Positions 9,992 through 19,259 of a stretch of 64,000 nt of DNA are shown here, piece after piece. A model generated the notes under the pieces. The model was not told the DNA's origin. It did no database searches and saw nothing but the letters and a program-made list of their open reading frames with translations. Position 1 is the first letter of the stretch. Each line of letters opens with the position of its first letter. This DNA is from Teredinibacter purpureus (GTDB lineage Bacteria; Pseudomonadota; Gammaproteobacteria; Pseudomonadales; Cellvibrionaceae): positions 3,241,501-3,305,500 of the forward strand of contig NZ_CP060092.1 of the NCBI RefSeq assembly GCF_014217335.1. Direction: 5' to 3'. Position numbers and translations under genes: made by a program.

Positions 9992-11233
9992 ATGGAACGT
10001 AAAGAGATTAAAACACAAATATGTATCGTTGGTGCAGGCCCGGGCGGGGCATTTTTAGCCTTACTATTAGCGAGGGCCGGTATTAATACAGTGCTACTGG
10101 AAAAAGCCGATGATTTTAACCGAGATTTTCGCGGAGAATCCCTTTCTCCAGATGCACGACAATTATTGGAAGACCACGGCCTAGAAGACTTTATTGAACA
10201 TCATGGTTACTTAGAATCCCGAGCGCTTAATTTATGCGATAACGGTGACAGCCTCATGCGCTTCGAGTTTTCCGATTATAAATTCAAAAACCAGTGTGTT
10301 ATCGAATTCCCTCAGCCTGCATTGTTGCAAGTACTCACCAATAAAGCAGCCGAATACGACAATTTCACATTTTTGGCAAAGGCCTCGTGCAAATCGTTAA
10401 TCCAAGATGATAAAGGGGCCGTAAACGGTATTACTGTAAAAAATAGCGATAAGAGCGAAATTATAATACACGCTAACCTCGTGGTTGCCGCTGATGGTCG
10501 CTATTCTAAAATGCGTAGTTTGGCCAACCTAGGTGCCGATATTAAAAAGGCCCCGCGCGACGTCTTATGGTTAAAAGTCCCTCGTCCAGCCAATTGGCCT
10601 TCAGAAGTTAGTATAAAACTGAAAAAAGATCGTCATCTAATCGTATTGCCAACCTTCCCAGATCATTTACGCCTCGGTGTGAATATTCCTGCCGGTCAGT
10701 ATAAAAGTTTTCGCAAGCAAGGCATCGAACATCTACACAACTTCATCATCGATCTTGAGCCTCGAATAGAAAAAGAGGTCCGTGAGACGATAACCGACTG
10801 GTCGTGCGTAGCCTTGTTGGATATTTTTACCGCGCGCGTACCGCGTTGGTATGTAGATGGCATGGCGTTGTTGGGAGATTCTGCTCATACCATTACTCCC
10901 GTTATGGGGCAGGGTATTAAGCATGCTCTGTTTGATGCAAAAAAACTATACGAAGTCATTACCGATCGTTTGGCAGTCGCGCCTGAGGCACTTATTCGTG
11001 GAAAATATTTGGAAAGCTACCAAAAGGAACGCCAAGAAGAAACCGACTTTATTCTTGGCATTCAAGAGCGCCAAGAACGCATATTTAGTTTTGCTAGCCC
11101 TCTTAAGGTTCTGTTGCGCCGAACCGTATACCGGATTATCAACAACTTGAGCGGGGTAAAGAAGAAAATGGTCGAGCGTGTTTACTTCGCCGGTTATCTT
11201 AAGGCTGAAGCAGATCGTAAATCCGTTTCCTAA
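9992..11233 (+). CDS. FAD-dependent monooxygenase/oxidoreductase
   Basis: The N-terminal dinucleotide motif GAGPGG (about residue 14) and the later GDSAHTITPVMGQG segment (about residue 295) identify a UbiH/PHBH-type flavoprotein, about 413 residues long. The family includes hydroxylases, epoxidases and some flavin halogenases; no WxWxIP halogenase motif was noticed. I chose the ATG at 9992, which has GGGG 10-14 bases upstream, over the TTG at 9983 that overlaps that ribosome site. It lies between the E2-like acyltransferase and the hydrolase, so it probably oxidises the polyketide chain or the tetronate. It is not part of the core tetronate set and may define the product. Confidence 0.85.
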   Translation: MERKEIKTQICIVGAGPGGAFLALLLARAGINTVLLEKADDFNRDFRGESLSPDARQLLEDHGLEDFIEHHGYLESRALNLCDNGDSLMRFEFSDYKFKNQCVIEFPQPALLQVLTNKAAEYDNFTFLAKASCKSLIQDDKGAVNGITVKNSDKSEIIIHANLVVAADGRYSKMRSLANLGADIKKAPRDVLWLKVPRPANWPSEVSIKLKKDRHLIVLPTFPDHLRLGVNIPAGQYKSFRKQGIEHLHNFIIDLEPRIEKEVRETITDWSCVALLDIFTARVPRWYVDGMALLGDSAHTITPVMGQGIKHALFDAKKLYEVITDRLAVAPEALIRGKYLESYQKERQEETDFILGIQERQERIFSFASPLKVLLRRTVYRIINNLSGVKKKMVERVYFAGYLKAEADRKSVS

Positions 11234-11261
11234 ACAATATTATATTCAGGGGGAATCACTT

Positions 11262-12353
11262 GTGAGTTATTTAGCAGAACTTCGTGATCTTGTTATGTTG
11301 CATGCTCATGCGCAGAATATGGATATTCCACGCTGCAGTAATATTTTGGAGCGCGTGAGAGAGTTACAAAGCGAAAAAGAGGGAAGCTGGGCATATGAAT
11401 GGATGTCGGAAGCAAGAGGCCTGCTAGGGCAAGGTAATAATTATGATGCATACCAGTACTTTAATTTGGCTCGATTCCCCTACCCATCAACCCCGTTAAT
11501 GCATGAGGCACACTCAACTTGTGTGGCTACATTTAAAGAGTGGATTAATAACGCGGCGCCCGACGTAGAATGTTGTCATGCGCCATATAGAGGCTGCATT
11601 ATTCCATTTTATTTATATCCGTGTGACAAAAAAAATGCACCCACACTCCTTGTCATGGGGGGGATTGTGTCCTTAAAGGAGCAGTGGGGCCAATTTTTGC
11701 TGGCGGGGAAAAAGCTCGGTATGTCCGTTATTGTGGCCGAGATGCCTGGCGTTGGTGAGAATCCATTACCTTATGATGAGCATAGTTATGGCTATCTAAC
11801 CGCACTACTCGATGCTGTTTCGGCCAAGGTTAATGTTGATTACGTGCATACAGTAATGATGAGTTTCAGCGGAAACTTGGCGATTGGTCAAGCGCCTTTT
11901 GACCAGCGTATACGTGCTATTACCAGTGTCGGTGCCCCTATACAAGCATTTTTTCTTGATCTCGAATGGTGGCAAAGCGTACCTAATACAACCAAGTACA
12001 CCTTAGCGCATTTATGCCGACAGGAAGTCGATAGTGTATTTAGCTATTTGTCACGATTTGCTATCTCAGAGGAAGAAATAGCAAACTTGGACATTCCATT
12101 ATATTACGTGCGCAGTAGTCGCGATGAAATCATCCCCTCTGAAGAGGGCAATATTCTTAAACGTAATGCCCGTAATTTTTACCTAAAAGAATTTGACGAT
12201 GTTCATGGCTCGCCGGACAACATGGCAGAAATGCAAAAATTCGTACCCTGGACAGTATTAAATGAGTCGCGTCAAAAACCTTTTATAAAGCATATTTTAG
12301 GGGTTTTGTTGTTGGTAAATAATTTCAAGCGAAAGCTTGGGTTAAAAAAATAG
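11262..12353 (+). CDS. Alpha/beta hydrolase, probable acetate-eliminating tetronate enzyme
   Basis: The open frame extends back to 11178 inside the FAD gene, but a GTG at 11262 with AGGGGG 8-13 bases upstream gives a 363-residue protein that does not overlap it. It has an N-terminal helical cap and a hydrolase core (LLVMGGIVS near residue 140; acid-loop YVRSSRDEIIPSEE; His in DDVHGSP). The nucleophile elbow is unusual: MMSFSGN rather than GxSxG. Agg5-like hydrolases in tetronate clusters remove acetic acid from the acetylated intermediate to make a 5-methylene group. The pairing with the E2-like gene supports that, although a simple esterase role is not excluded. Confidence 0.82.
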   Translation: MSYLAELRDLVMLHAHAQNMDIPRCSNILERVRELQSEKEGSWAYEWMSEARGLLGQGNNYDAYQYFNLARFPYPSTPLMHEAHSTCVATFKEWINNAAPDVECCHAPYRGCIIPFYLYPCDKKNAPTLLVMGGIVSLKEQWGQFLLAGKKLGMSVIVAEMPGVGENPLPYDEHSYGYLTALLDAVSAKVNVDYVHTVMMSFSGNLAIGQAPFDQRIRAITSVGAPIQAFFLDLEWWQSVPNTTKYTLAHLCRQEVDSVFSYLSRFAISEEEIANLDIPLYYVRSSRDEIIPSEEGNILKRNARNFYLKEFDDVHGSPDNMAEMQKFVPWTVLNESRQKPFIKHILGVLLLVNNFKRKLGLKK

Positions 12354-12371
12354 AGCTCGGAACCCCATACG

Positions 12372-13190
12372 ATGGCTACGCAAACCACCCGTAACGACAA
12401 ACCGTTACCGCAAGAAAAAACGGTAGTACACCACAACATTAAACGATGGTTGCCCCGTTTAGGGGACAAGCCCAATGCTAAAGTTCGGCTTTATTGCTTT
12501 TCCCATGCAGGGGGAGGCGCCTCGGTTTATTATCCTTGGAATAGTTACTTTTCCGATGCTGTTGAAGTTTGCCCAGTACAGCTACCCGGTCGCGAAGAAC
12601 GTTTGGGCGAACCACTCATTGACGACTTCGAAAATTTGATTGGCAGTTTACTGCCCATAATAGCAAGTAGTATTGATCGTCCCTATGCTATCTACGGCCA
12701 TAGTTTAGGCGCTTGTATTGGCTACGAAATTGCCAAACGTCTATACACGGAATACGCTTTATCCCCGTTATGTTATTTTGGCGGAGCTCATCGCAGCCCC
12801 TGTAAACCATACTACTATCCATCTGTTAGAGGCTTGCCAAACGCTGAGCTTACTAAAATGGTCACACGTTTTAACGGCCTGCCTCAGGCATTTCTCGACA
12901 GTCAAGAAATGATGGATCTGATGTTACCAGTATTGCGCAGTGATTTATTTCTGTGTGAATCGTATCGGTACGTGCCTAGCCTGCCGTTGCCGTCTGACAT
13001 TATTGTTTTTTCTGGTCAATTTGACCGTAATGTAACCGCAGATAAACTTTCATCATGGAAAAACCATTCTACAAAAGAGGTGACCTTCATCAGCCTCGAT
13101 GGAGACCATTTCTTCCTTAAAACCCATAAAAATAACGTTCTAGAGGTTGTTCAATCTACCTGTGAAAGTCTATTAGGTTGTAAATTATAG
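12372..13190 (+). CDS. Type II thioesterase
   Basis: This is a 272-residue protein of the GrsT/RifR family. The nucleophile Ser is in YGHSLGAC (about residue 115), the His in DGDHFFL (about residue 240), and the PGREER motif (about residue 73) is typical of the family. Type II enzymes hydrolyse misprimed or stalled acyl groups from PKS carrier proteins. The main chain-release step here is probably tetronate ring closure rather than this enzyme. It starts 18 bases after the hydrolase gene. Confidence 0.92.
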   Translation: MATQTTRNDKPLPQEKTVVHHNIKRWLPRLGDKPNAKVRLYCFSHAGGGASVYYPWNSYFSDAVEVCPVQLPGREERLGEPLIDDFENLIGSLLPIIASSIDRPYAIYGHSLGACIGYEIAKRLYTEYALSPLCYFGGAHRSPCKPYYYPSVRGLPNAELTKMVTRFNGLPQAFLDSQEMMDLMLPVLRSDLFLCESYRYVPSLPLPSDIIVFSGQFDRNVTADKLSSWKNHSTKEVTFISLDGDHFFLKTHKNNVLEVVQSTCESLLGCKL

Positions 13191-13312
13191 CTTTTGAAAT
13201 TAGACAACAACAATCACTATGTGTGACTACTATTTATTTCTTCACACGTTAAATACGCACACGTCGTAATGAAATATAATTTAACCAATTGACATAAAGG
13301 AAGATCGATCAA

Positions 13313-13753
13313 ATGCTTCGAGAAGTCAGGACAGACGTTGTTATCAACGCGTCTAAAGAATTCGTTTGGGAAACCTTGACTCGTTTTGAGGACTACCCTT
13401 CGTGGAACCCGTTTGCAACGTCAATAGAGGGAAATCTCATTGTAGGTGAAAATCTAGCAGTAACAATAAATGTTCCAAACCAAGGCATTATGAAATTCAG
13501 ACCTAGAATAATCGATGTGAAGCACAACGTACGTTTCGCATGGCAGGGTAAGGTTCTAGTAAAAGGCGTTTTTGATGGTGAGCATAGTTTCGAGCTAGAA
13601 TCGATTTCAGATACGCAGTGTCGGTTGGTTCATCGTGAAGTGTTTAGTGGTTTTTTAGTGGCAATGATGTGGAAAAAACTCAGCAACAATACACATGAAG
13701 GCTTTAGTCATATGAACCAAGCACTCAAACTGAAGTGTGAAGGTGCAGCGTAA
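13313..13753 (+). CDS. SRPBCC-family (START-like) protein
   Basis: The 146-residue protein has the START-like start ASKEFVWETLTRFEDYPSWNPF and the FAWQGK strand typical of polyketide_cyc2/SRPBCC proteins. The fold binds hydrophobic ligands in a cavity. It is directly followed, with no gap, by a small membrane protein and an MMPL pump, so it may bind the polyketide or a related lipid. No catalytic residue can be assigned. The 120 bases before it are the longest gap in this part of the locus and could hold a promoter. Confidence 0.8.
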   Translation: MLREVRTDVVINASKEFVWETLTRFEDYPSWNPFATSIEGNLIVGENLAVTINVPNQGIMKFRPRIIDVKHNVRFAWQGKVLVKGVFDGEHSFELESISDTQCRLVHREVFSGFLVAMMWKKLSNNTHEGFSHMNQALKLKCEGAA

Positions 13754-14173
13754 ATGAACGAAACAGTAGCGGTTAAGCGTGCTTCGCCAAGTTGGGTTAG
13801 GGCGCTAACAAGCGCCCTTGTTATTGGCAGTTTTTGGAGTGCATGGGCGGCGTATATTAATGCCGATCACGGCAGTGCTGCACAGCTGAACGCGGCTTTT
13901 GCACAAGGTAGTGTGTCTTTTGTTATTACGTTTTTTATGACAATTCTATTGGAAACTTTATTTTCATTGTGCAGACACCCGTACGCTCGCGTCATTATTC
14001 CGATTTTTGGCACCATGGGTATAGTCATTATAGTAACTACTTTTGCCCACGTTATTATGGGTACGCCTGAGATCATTAACACCATGGCCGCCCCCTGCAT
14101 TGCAGGCACGGTTTATTGTAGCGTCTATGTTTTTAAATTAACCCGCCAGCGAAAAACGACGGAAATACTGTAA
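13754..14173 (+). CDS. Small four-helix membrane protein, paralogue of the one at 30921
   Basis: The 139-residue protein has about four hydrophobic helices. It has no name I can assign. The first helix carries the pattern SxWSAWAAYIN and the last GTVYCSVYVFKL. A second protein at 30921-31307 has matching patterns (SWALYIN and GTVYFYVYSLRL) and the same layout, so the two are homologous. The start codon follows the SRPBCC stop immediately, and the MMPL gene starts immediately after its own stop. It is likely a helper in lipid or polyketide transport or modification, which is inference. Confidence 0.75.
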   Translation: MNETVAVKRASPSWVRALTSALVIGSFWSAWAAYINADHGSAAQLNAAFAQGSVSFVITFFMTILLETLFSLCRHPYARVIIPIFGTMGIVIIVTTFAHVIMGTPEIINTMAAPCIAGTVYCSVYVFKLTRQRKTTEIL

Positions 14174-16483
14174 ATGAAAATGATTATTTGGAGCCTCGAG
14201 CACAAAGCGTTCAGTGTAATAGCCTCTCTCATGCTGGTTCTTGCACTTGCTAGCGGCATGAAAGGCCTAAGTTTGACTAATGATTATAATATTTATTTTG
14301 GCAAGACGAATCCTCAGTTGATCGAATATGAAGCGCTGCTAAACAGCTATTCAAAAAATGACAATATAATGATAGCCATTGGTGCGAGGGATGGGTCAGT
14401 TTTCGATAGAGAAACACTCGCGGTTATAGAGGACATTACGTTAGAAGCATGGCAGACACCGTTTTCCCGTCGAGTAGACTCCTTAACCAATATGCAATAT
14501 ACCTTCGCGGACGAGGACGATTTACTCGTACGTGCACTTGTATTAGACGCTCATTTAATGAGTGCGGCGGAAATCGATAAGGTGAAAAATATTGCGCTAA
14601 ATGAGCCTTTATTAAAAGGTTCGTTAGTGTCGCTAGATGGTGCTGCCGCGGGTATCAATATCATTTTACAAATGCCGGGTGAAGATCCTATTGGCGAAAT
14701 CCCCCAAGCGGTTGAGTATGTGCGTGAAAAAGTCAGCGAGTATCGAGAGCGTTATCCAGAACTGGAGTTTCACCTAGTTGGGCAGGCCGTGTTGGCCATG
14801 GCTTTTCCCGAAACATCCCGTGCCGACATTAAAGGCTTATACCCTTTAATGTTTATATTGGTGCTAGCGCTGTTATTGGTGTTGTTACGTTCGGTGGCGG
14901 TATGTCTATTAACCTTACTTATCATTATTTTATCGTCCGTAGCAGGTATGGGTGTATTTGGCTGGTTTGATATGAAACTGGCCCCAATCGCAACGGCAGT
15001 ACCGGTGATGATAATGTCTTTAGCCATCGCCAACTGCGTGCACATTACCATTGCGTATTTTAGCCAATTAAGTTTTGGGCAAACGCCTGCTGCAGCAATG
15101 CGCAGTAGCTTAGCGCTAAATTTTAAGCCCATACTGCTTGCCAATATAACCACAGCAATTGGCTTTTTAACCCTTAATACCAGCCATTCACCGCCGTTTC
15201 AATTATTAGGTAATATGGTTGCACTTGGCGTTATGTGCTCGGCGATGCTTTCACTCTTTTTCTACCCAACATTACTCATGTTTTTTGTGCGTCGTCGCAC
15301 GCTTATTTCTGACGATGAACAACAACAGCAAACATCTATGCAGCGTCGTTTTTCACTACTCGGCGAATTTATTGTTCAGCGTTACAAGTTTTTTTTGGCG
15401 ATCACCGTTGTCACCAGCATTACATCGGTGGCATTAATGCTACAGAACGAACTGAATGAAACGACGTTGAATTATTTCGATGAACGAATGGAATTTCGCC
15501 AAGATATTGATTGGGTAAATGAAAATCTAACCGGTGTAATGTACGCCCATTTCTCGGTGGGTAGCGGGAGCTCTAATAATATTGTTGACCCAGAATACTT
15601 GGCGAACCTAGACGACTTCGCTACGTGGCTACGCAAGCACCCTGATGTTCGCTCTGTGCGCTCCCTAAGTGATATATACAAACGCTTAAATAAAAATATG
15701 CACGGTGATAGCAATGAATATTTTCGGGTACCTGACGATCGGTTAGAGGCGTCACAATACCTTTTACTGTATGAACTTTCCTTACCGTTTGGTCTCGACC
15801 TTCGCTCTATGATTAATATTGATAAATCGGCTAGTAAGGTATCGGTAAACTTACGTAAAATGTCTTCGCGTGAGATGCTAGCTTTCGAAAGTGAGACGCT
15901 TTTATGGATGCACGAAAATCTACCAGAGCCTATGTGGGCGAGGGCGTCTAGTACAAATGTTGTTTTTGCCCATATCAGCAAACGCAACGTAAACAGCTTG
16001 ATCGGTGGTATTGGCGTAGGCATTTTGCTTATATCGCTTATTATTATGTTTGTCTTACGTTCCGTAAAATTCGGTTTTGTGAGCTTAGTGGCAAATGCTT
16101 TACCGTTCTTTATCGCTTTTGGATTGTGGTCATTATTTGTGGGTAACATCGGCCTTGGTGTGGCTGTTGTTGTCGGTATGGCCCTTGGTGTAGTAGTGGA
16201 TGATACTGTTCACTTCTTAATGAAATACCAAGCAAATCTAAAGCATGGAATGTCTAATCATGATGCGCTAGTGGATGTTTTTCGTCGTGTTGGTATAGCG
16301 CTAACGATCACTACTGTTTGTCTCGTAGCCGGTTTTATGGTGCTTTCCCAGTCCTATTTATCGCTCAATAAAAACATGGGTATGATGACGGCCCTAACGA
16401 TTGCAATAGCCCTCATTATTGATTTTATTTTTCTTCCAGCCTTACTCAAAGTGCTTGGGCCTAAAAAGGCCCAAGCACTTTGA
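14174..16483 (+). CDS. MMPL/RND-family exporter
   Basis: This 769-residue protein has twelve predicted transmembrane segments in two blocks of six (about 230-400 and 610-760), each preceded by a large periplasmic domain, as in RND/MMPL pumps. The second half contains GVVVDDTVHFLMKY, the conserved acidic pair in the proton-relay helix. Related pumps move hydrophobic lipids and polyketides. Its neighbours (beta-barrel protein, LolA-like sorting protein) form a recurring export operon, so it most likely exports the tetronate or a lipid carrying it. Confidence 0.9.
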   Translation: MKMIIWSLEHKAFSVIASLMLVLALASGMKGLSLTNDYNIYFGKTNPQLIEYEALLNSYSKNDNIMIAIGARDGSVFDRETLAVIEDITLEAWQTPFSRRVDSLTNMQYTFADEDDLLVRALVLDAHLMSAAEIDKVKNIALNEPLLKGSLVSLDGAAAGINIILQMPGEDPIGEIPQAVEYVREKVSEYRERYPELEFHLVGQAVLAMAFPETSRADIKGLYPLMFILVLALLLVLLRSVAVCLLTLLIIILSSVAGMGVFGWFDMKLAPIATAVPVMIMSLAIANCVHITIAYFSQLSFGQTPAAAMRSSLALNFKPILLANITTAIGFLTLNTSHSPPFQLLGNMVALGVMCSAMLSLFFYPTLLMFFVRRRTLISDDEQQQQTSMQRRFSLLGEFIVQRYKFFLAITVVTSITSVALMLQNELNETTLNYFDERMEFRQDIDWVNENLTGVMYAHFSVGSGSSNNIVDPEYLANLDDFATWLRKHPDVRSVRSLSDIYKRLNKNMHGDSNEYFRVPDDRLEASQYLLLYELSLPFGLDLRSMINIDKSASKVSVNLRKMSSREMLAFESETLLWMHENLPEPMWARASSTNVVFAHISKRNVNSLIGGIGVGILLISLIIMFVLRSVKFGFVSLVANALPFFIAFGLWSLFVGNIGLGVAVVVGMALGVVVDDTVHFLMKYQANLKHGMSNHDALVDVFRRVGIALTITTVCLVAGFMVLSQSYLSLNKNMGMMTALTIAIALIIDFIFLPALLKVLGPKKAQAL
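16448..16481 (+). terminator. Perfect 14-bp hairpin overlapping the end of the MMPL gene
   Basis: AAAGTGCTTGGGCC (16448-16461) and GGCCCAAGCACTTT (16468-16481) are perfect inverted repeats with a 6-base A-rich loop. They encode the last residues of the MMPL protein and reach into its stop codon. The second arm ends in TTT, so partial termination before the next gene is possible; an RNA-stability function is the alternative. Confidence 0.6.
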
Positions 16484-16500
16484 TACGGAACAGGGATTGC

Positions 16501-17790
16501 ATGTTGTATAGCATAAAACACTGGGGTGCCTTTCAAGCATTCACCGCCTCCCTTATTTTGGGTACAGGCACGATACTCGCAACTAATATTGCAACGGCTG
16601 ATTCTGACTGGAGCAGTGTAGAAGTTTCGTCCGAACTTAGCGTCTTCAAGAATGAGGGGGTTCTAGGTCAGGAAACACGTAATTTATCCTTTAGTGTGAC
16701 ACCCGAGTACTTTAAAGAGTGGAATGACGCGCGTGATAGCATAACCTTAATTCCTTTTTTTCGCTTAGATGAAAACGACAGTGAGCGTAGCCATGTTGAT
16801 TTAAGAGAATTTAAATGGGTACATCAGTTCGAGACGTGGGATCTCACAGCGGGTTTTGATATCGTCTACTGGGGCATTACAGAATCACAACAATTGGTGA
16901 ACATCATCAATCAAACCGATTTTGTCGAAGATATAGATGCACAAAGCAAATTAGGGCAACCTTTAGTCTCTGCGAATTACGGTAGCGAATGGGGCTCTTT
17001 CGAAAGCTATATTCTTTTGGGTTTTCGGGAGCGTACATTAGCGGGTATAGAAGGGCGTTATGCGTTCCCCATTGAAATCGATCACGACCATACACTCTAC
17101 GCATCGGAAAAAAAATCTCAACACATTGACGTTGCTTTTCGATGGAGCCAAATGTTTGGCGGTGGTGATATAGGGGTCTCATTTTTTCAGGGTACCGAGC
17201 GTATGCCGCAGTTCGTCATAGATAATGGCGTAGCGCCAGATGATTTGCGATTACGCCCTTATTACGATTTGATGCGGCAGGTGAGCATTGACTTCCAGTA
17301 TATTTCAGGTAGTTATTTATGGAAGTTTGAAGCGCTCAATAAAAATCCCGACAATAGTGTTGCCTATAGCGCAGGAACAACAGGTGTTGAATACACACAG
17401 GTAGGGCTGTTCGATACTCGCGCAGATATTGGCTGGATAGCAGAGTACCTCTATGATAATCGCGGCGAGCAAGCGCCAGCCGAAGTTTTCGAAAATGATC
17501 TTTTTCTCGGTGCACGCTGGGTACCGAACGATACGGTTTCAACAGCGTTACTCCTCAGCGTAATACACGATATTAAAGGCAAAGAAAAAGTATTCACCTT
17601 AGAGTTCAGCCGTCGATTTTCGGCGTCTTGGACGCTCGATATTATGGCAAGGGCATTTAGTGGCGGTACTGCACTTGATAGTGAATCGCCCGATTTTATA
17701 ATGCGATTATTGCAGCCCGAGCCAAACGAAAAACTCGCTTACTTACTTGAAGAAGATTCAGTGCGGATCACCTTAAGCAAATACTTCTAA
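16501..17790 (+). CDS. Outer-membrane beta-barrel-like protein of the export operon
   Basis: I chose the ATG at 16501, which has AGGG at a good distance; the frame extends to a TTG at 16480 inside the pump gene. The 429-residue protein begins with a signal peptide ending near ATNIATA and then has alternating polar/aromatic strands, ending in a C-terminal aromatic (SKYF) as outer-membrane barrels do. It resembles the uncharacterised barrel proteins encoded beside MMPL pumps and LolA-like sorting proteins. It probably serves as an outer-membrane partner or receptor for the exported product, by inference. Confidence 0.75.
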   Translation: MLYSIKHWGAFQAFTASLILGTGTILATNIATADSDWSSVEVSSELSVFKNEGVLGQETRNLSFSVTPEYFKEWNDARDSITLIPFFRLDENDSERSHVDLREFKWVHQFETWDLTAGFDIVYWGITESQQLVNIINQTDFVEDIDAQSKLGQPLVSANYGSEWGSFESYILLGFRERTLAGIEGRYAFPIEIDHDHTLYASEKKSQHIDVAFRWSQMFGGGDIGVSFFQGTERMPQFVIDNGVAPDDLRLRPYYDLMRQVSIDFQYISGSYLWKFEALNKNPDNSVAYSAGTTGVEYTQVGLFDTRADIGWIAEYLYDNRGEQAPAEVFENDLFLGARWVPNDTVSTALLLSVIHDIKGKEKVFTLEFSRRFSASWTLDIMARAFSGGTALDSESPDFIMRLLQPEPNEKLAYLLEEDSVRITLSKYF

Positions 17791-17848
17791 CACAGCAACG
17801 GCCCTGTATAGAGTGGTCAACGAATAATAAGATGGAAGGTTGTAACCT

Positions 17849-18664
17849 ATGAAAATATTGAATAAAAACAAGTCTAAAAAGCTATCACTTTTGATAGTTC
17901 ACCTATGCTGTGTATTGTTATTTGGCGTAAGCGCCAGTTTTGCTCAAAGCCCCGAGGAAAAAGGAAAAGAGGTGGCAGCCGAGGTCGACAGACGAGATTC
18001 AGGCTTTGTCGATCTGGTAACTGAAATGACAATGACCTTAAAAGATAAAGGGGGGCGCGAAAGCGCACGAGATTTACGTATTAAAACGATTGAACTAGAG
18101 GCTGGTGATAAAACCATTACGGTATTTGATACACCAAAGGATCAAAAGGGTGTTGCTCTGTTAACTCACAGCTACAAAGACAAAGATGACGACCAATGGT
18201 TGTATCTACCCGTAATTCGACGCGTTAAACGTATCGTAGCGCAAAATCGCTCTGGCCCATTTGTGGGCAGTGAATTTGCCTACGAAGATATAAACACCCC
18301 ACAAATTGAACGTTTTACCTACCTGTATATAGGCGAAGAAATGTGTGGTGAGGTTACGTGCATAAAATATGAGCGTTATCCCATAGACCGTTTCTCGGGG
18401 TACACGAAGAATGTTATCTGGGTGCACAAAGACGAAATGCGCTATGCACAAATTGATTACTATGACCGTAAAAAGAGCCTTCTAAAAACGCTTAAATTTC
18501 ATGATTACAAACGTTACATTAATAAGCTATGGCGACCCGATTTTATAGAAATGCACAATCATCAAACTGGCGCCAGCACTCGGTTAGATTTTTATAAGCG
18601 GGTTTTTGGGCAAGGGCTTAACGAAGCAGACTTTATGTCGAATCAACTTAAACGAATCAAGTAG
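17849..18664 (+). CDS. Outer-membrane lipoprotein-sorting (LolA-like) protein
   Basis: The 271-residue protein has a signal peptide (cleavage near SASFA-QS). It belongs to the LolA-like 'outer membrane lipoprotein-sorting' group, with motifs DDQWLYLPVIRRVKRI and GSEFAYEDI and a late YDRKKSLLKTL strand. These proteins form an incomplete beta-barrel that binds lipids in the periplasm. Together with the MMPL pump and barrel protein it would carry a hydrophobic cargo across the periplasm. It is the last gene of the polyketide locus. Confidence 0.88.
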   Translation: MKILNKNKSKKLSLLIVHLCCVLLFGVSASFAQSPEEKGKEVAAEVDRRDSGFVDLVTEMTMTLKDKGGRESARDLRIKTIELEAGDKTITVFDTPKDQKGVALLTHSYKDKDDDQWLYLPVIRRVKRIVAQNRSGPFVGSEFAYEDINTPQIERFTYLYIGEEMCGEVTCIKYERYPIDRFSGYTKNVIWVHKDEMRYAQIDYYDRKKSLLKTLKFHDYKRYINKLWRPDFIEMHNHQTGASTRLDFYKRVFGQGLNEADFMSNQLKRIK

Positions 18665-18698
18665 CGTAACCAAGCAAGTATTGGTGTGCTGTATACGC

Positions 18699-18812
18699 GC
18701 GCACGGCCTTAAAGGGGCTAAAACGTGCAGAGAAAGGCTTTATTAGGGTGTTTTCGCCCCTTTTAAGGTCGTGCGCTCTACTTCCGATAATAACAATTAT
18801 CGGAAGTAGAGC
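18699..18812 (+). terminator. Two adjoining long inverted repeats closing the polyketide locus
   Basis: The first repeat pairs 18699-18724 with 18750-18776 (GCGCACGGCCTTAAAGGGG against CCCCTTTTAAGGTCGTGCGC) with a few mismatches. The second is a perfect 17-bp pair, 18775-18791 and 18796-18812, with a 4-base loop. The two overlap by two bases. They sit just after the last polyketide gene and before the convergent winged-helix gene, so they probably act as a bidirectional terminator. They could also be relics of a mobile element. Confidence 0.7.
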
Positions 18813-18968
18813 GTGCTTACCCGCCGCGTCTATCGCCTTATTTTACCAATAAGCCCCGCTCCGCTTCCCCCCTTAAATCGTTCTTTTGTGAATAACGCCA
18901 AGCTGATACGGGAACGTTTAGCTGGGAATATAAATACAGGCTTTTTGCGCTGTACTCATCACGTATTA

Positions 18969-19259
18969 TTAGGGGTACATCAAAACATCTTTAACATGCT
19001 TCAAATTGTTCGTTACCCATGTTTTTGACACGGCTCCCCAGTCATTAATTTGGTAATGCCCGTTTTTTGTGCCACCTATAAATTCGACGTTAATGCCCAG
19101 CTCCTTAAGAGCCGCTAAAGTATCCTGGGCCGTGCGCTTGGGCATGCCGGTCATGTCTATAATAGCTGGAACTGTATTGATGCCGCTATCGATCAAATAG
19201 GCCAAATAGATCCGACGATAAAAGCTTGTTTTGGTCTTACTGGGTTTATTTGTCTGCAT
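18969..19259 (-). CDS. Small winged-helix DNA-binding protein
   Basis: This 96-residue minus-strand protein has the helix-turn-helix stretch TVPAIIDMTGMPKRTAQDTL and a following wing (FIGGTKNGHYQINDWG). It resembles small winged-helix proteins found as orphans in marine gammaproteobacteria. It converges on the polyketide locus and has no partner gene. Its targets are unknown. Confidence 0.75.
   Translation of the reverse strand: MQTNKPSKTKTSFYRRIYLAYLIDSGINTVPAIIDMTGMPKRTAQDTLAALKELGINVEFIGGTKNGHYQINDWGAVSKTWVTNNLKHVKDVLMYP

Noticed and set aside
18813..19028. Plus-strand open frame of 71 codons
   Set aside because: It lies over the winged-helix gene and the repeat region, has no ribosome site and no recognisable domain.
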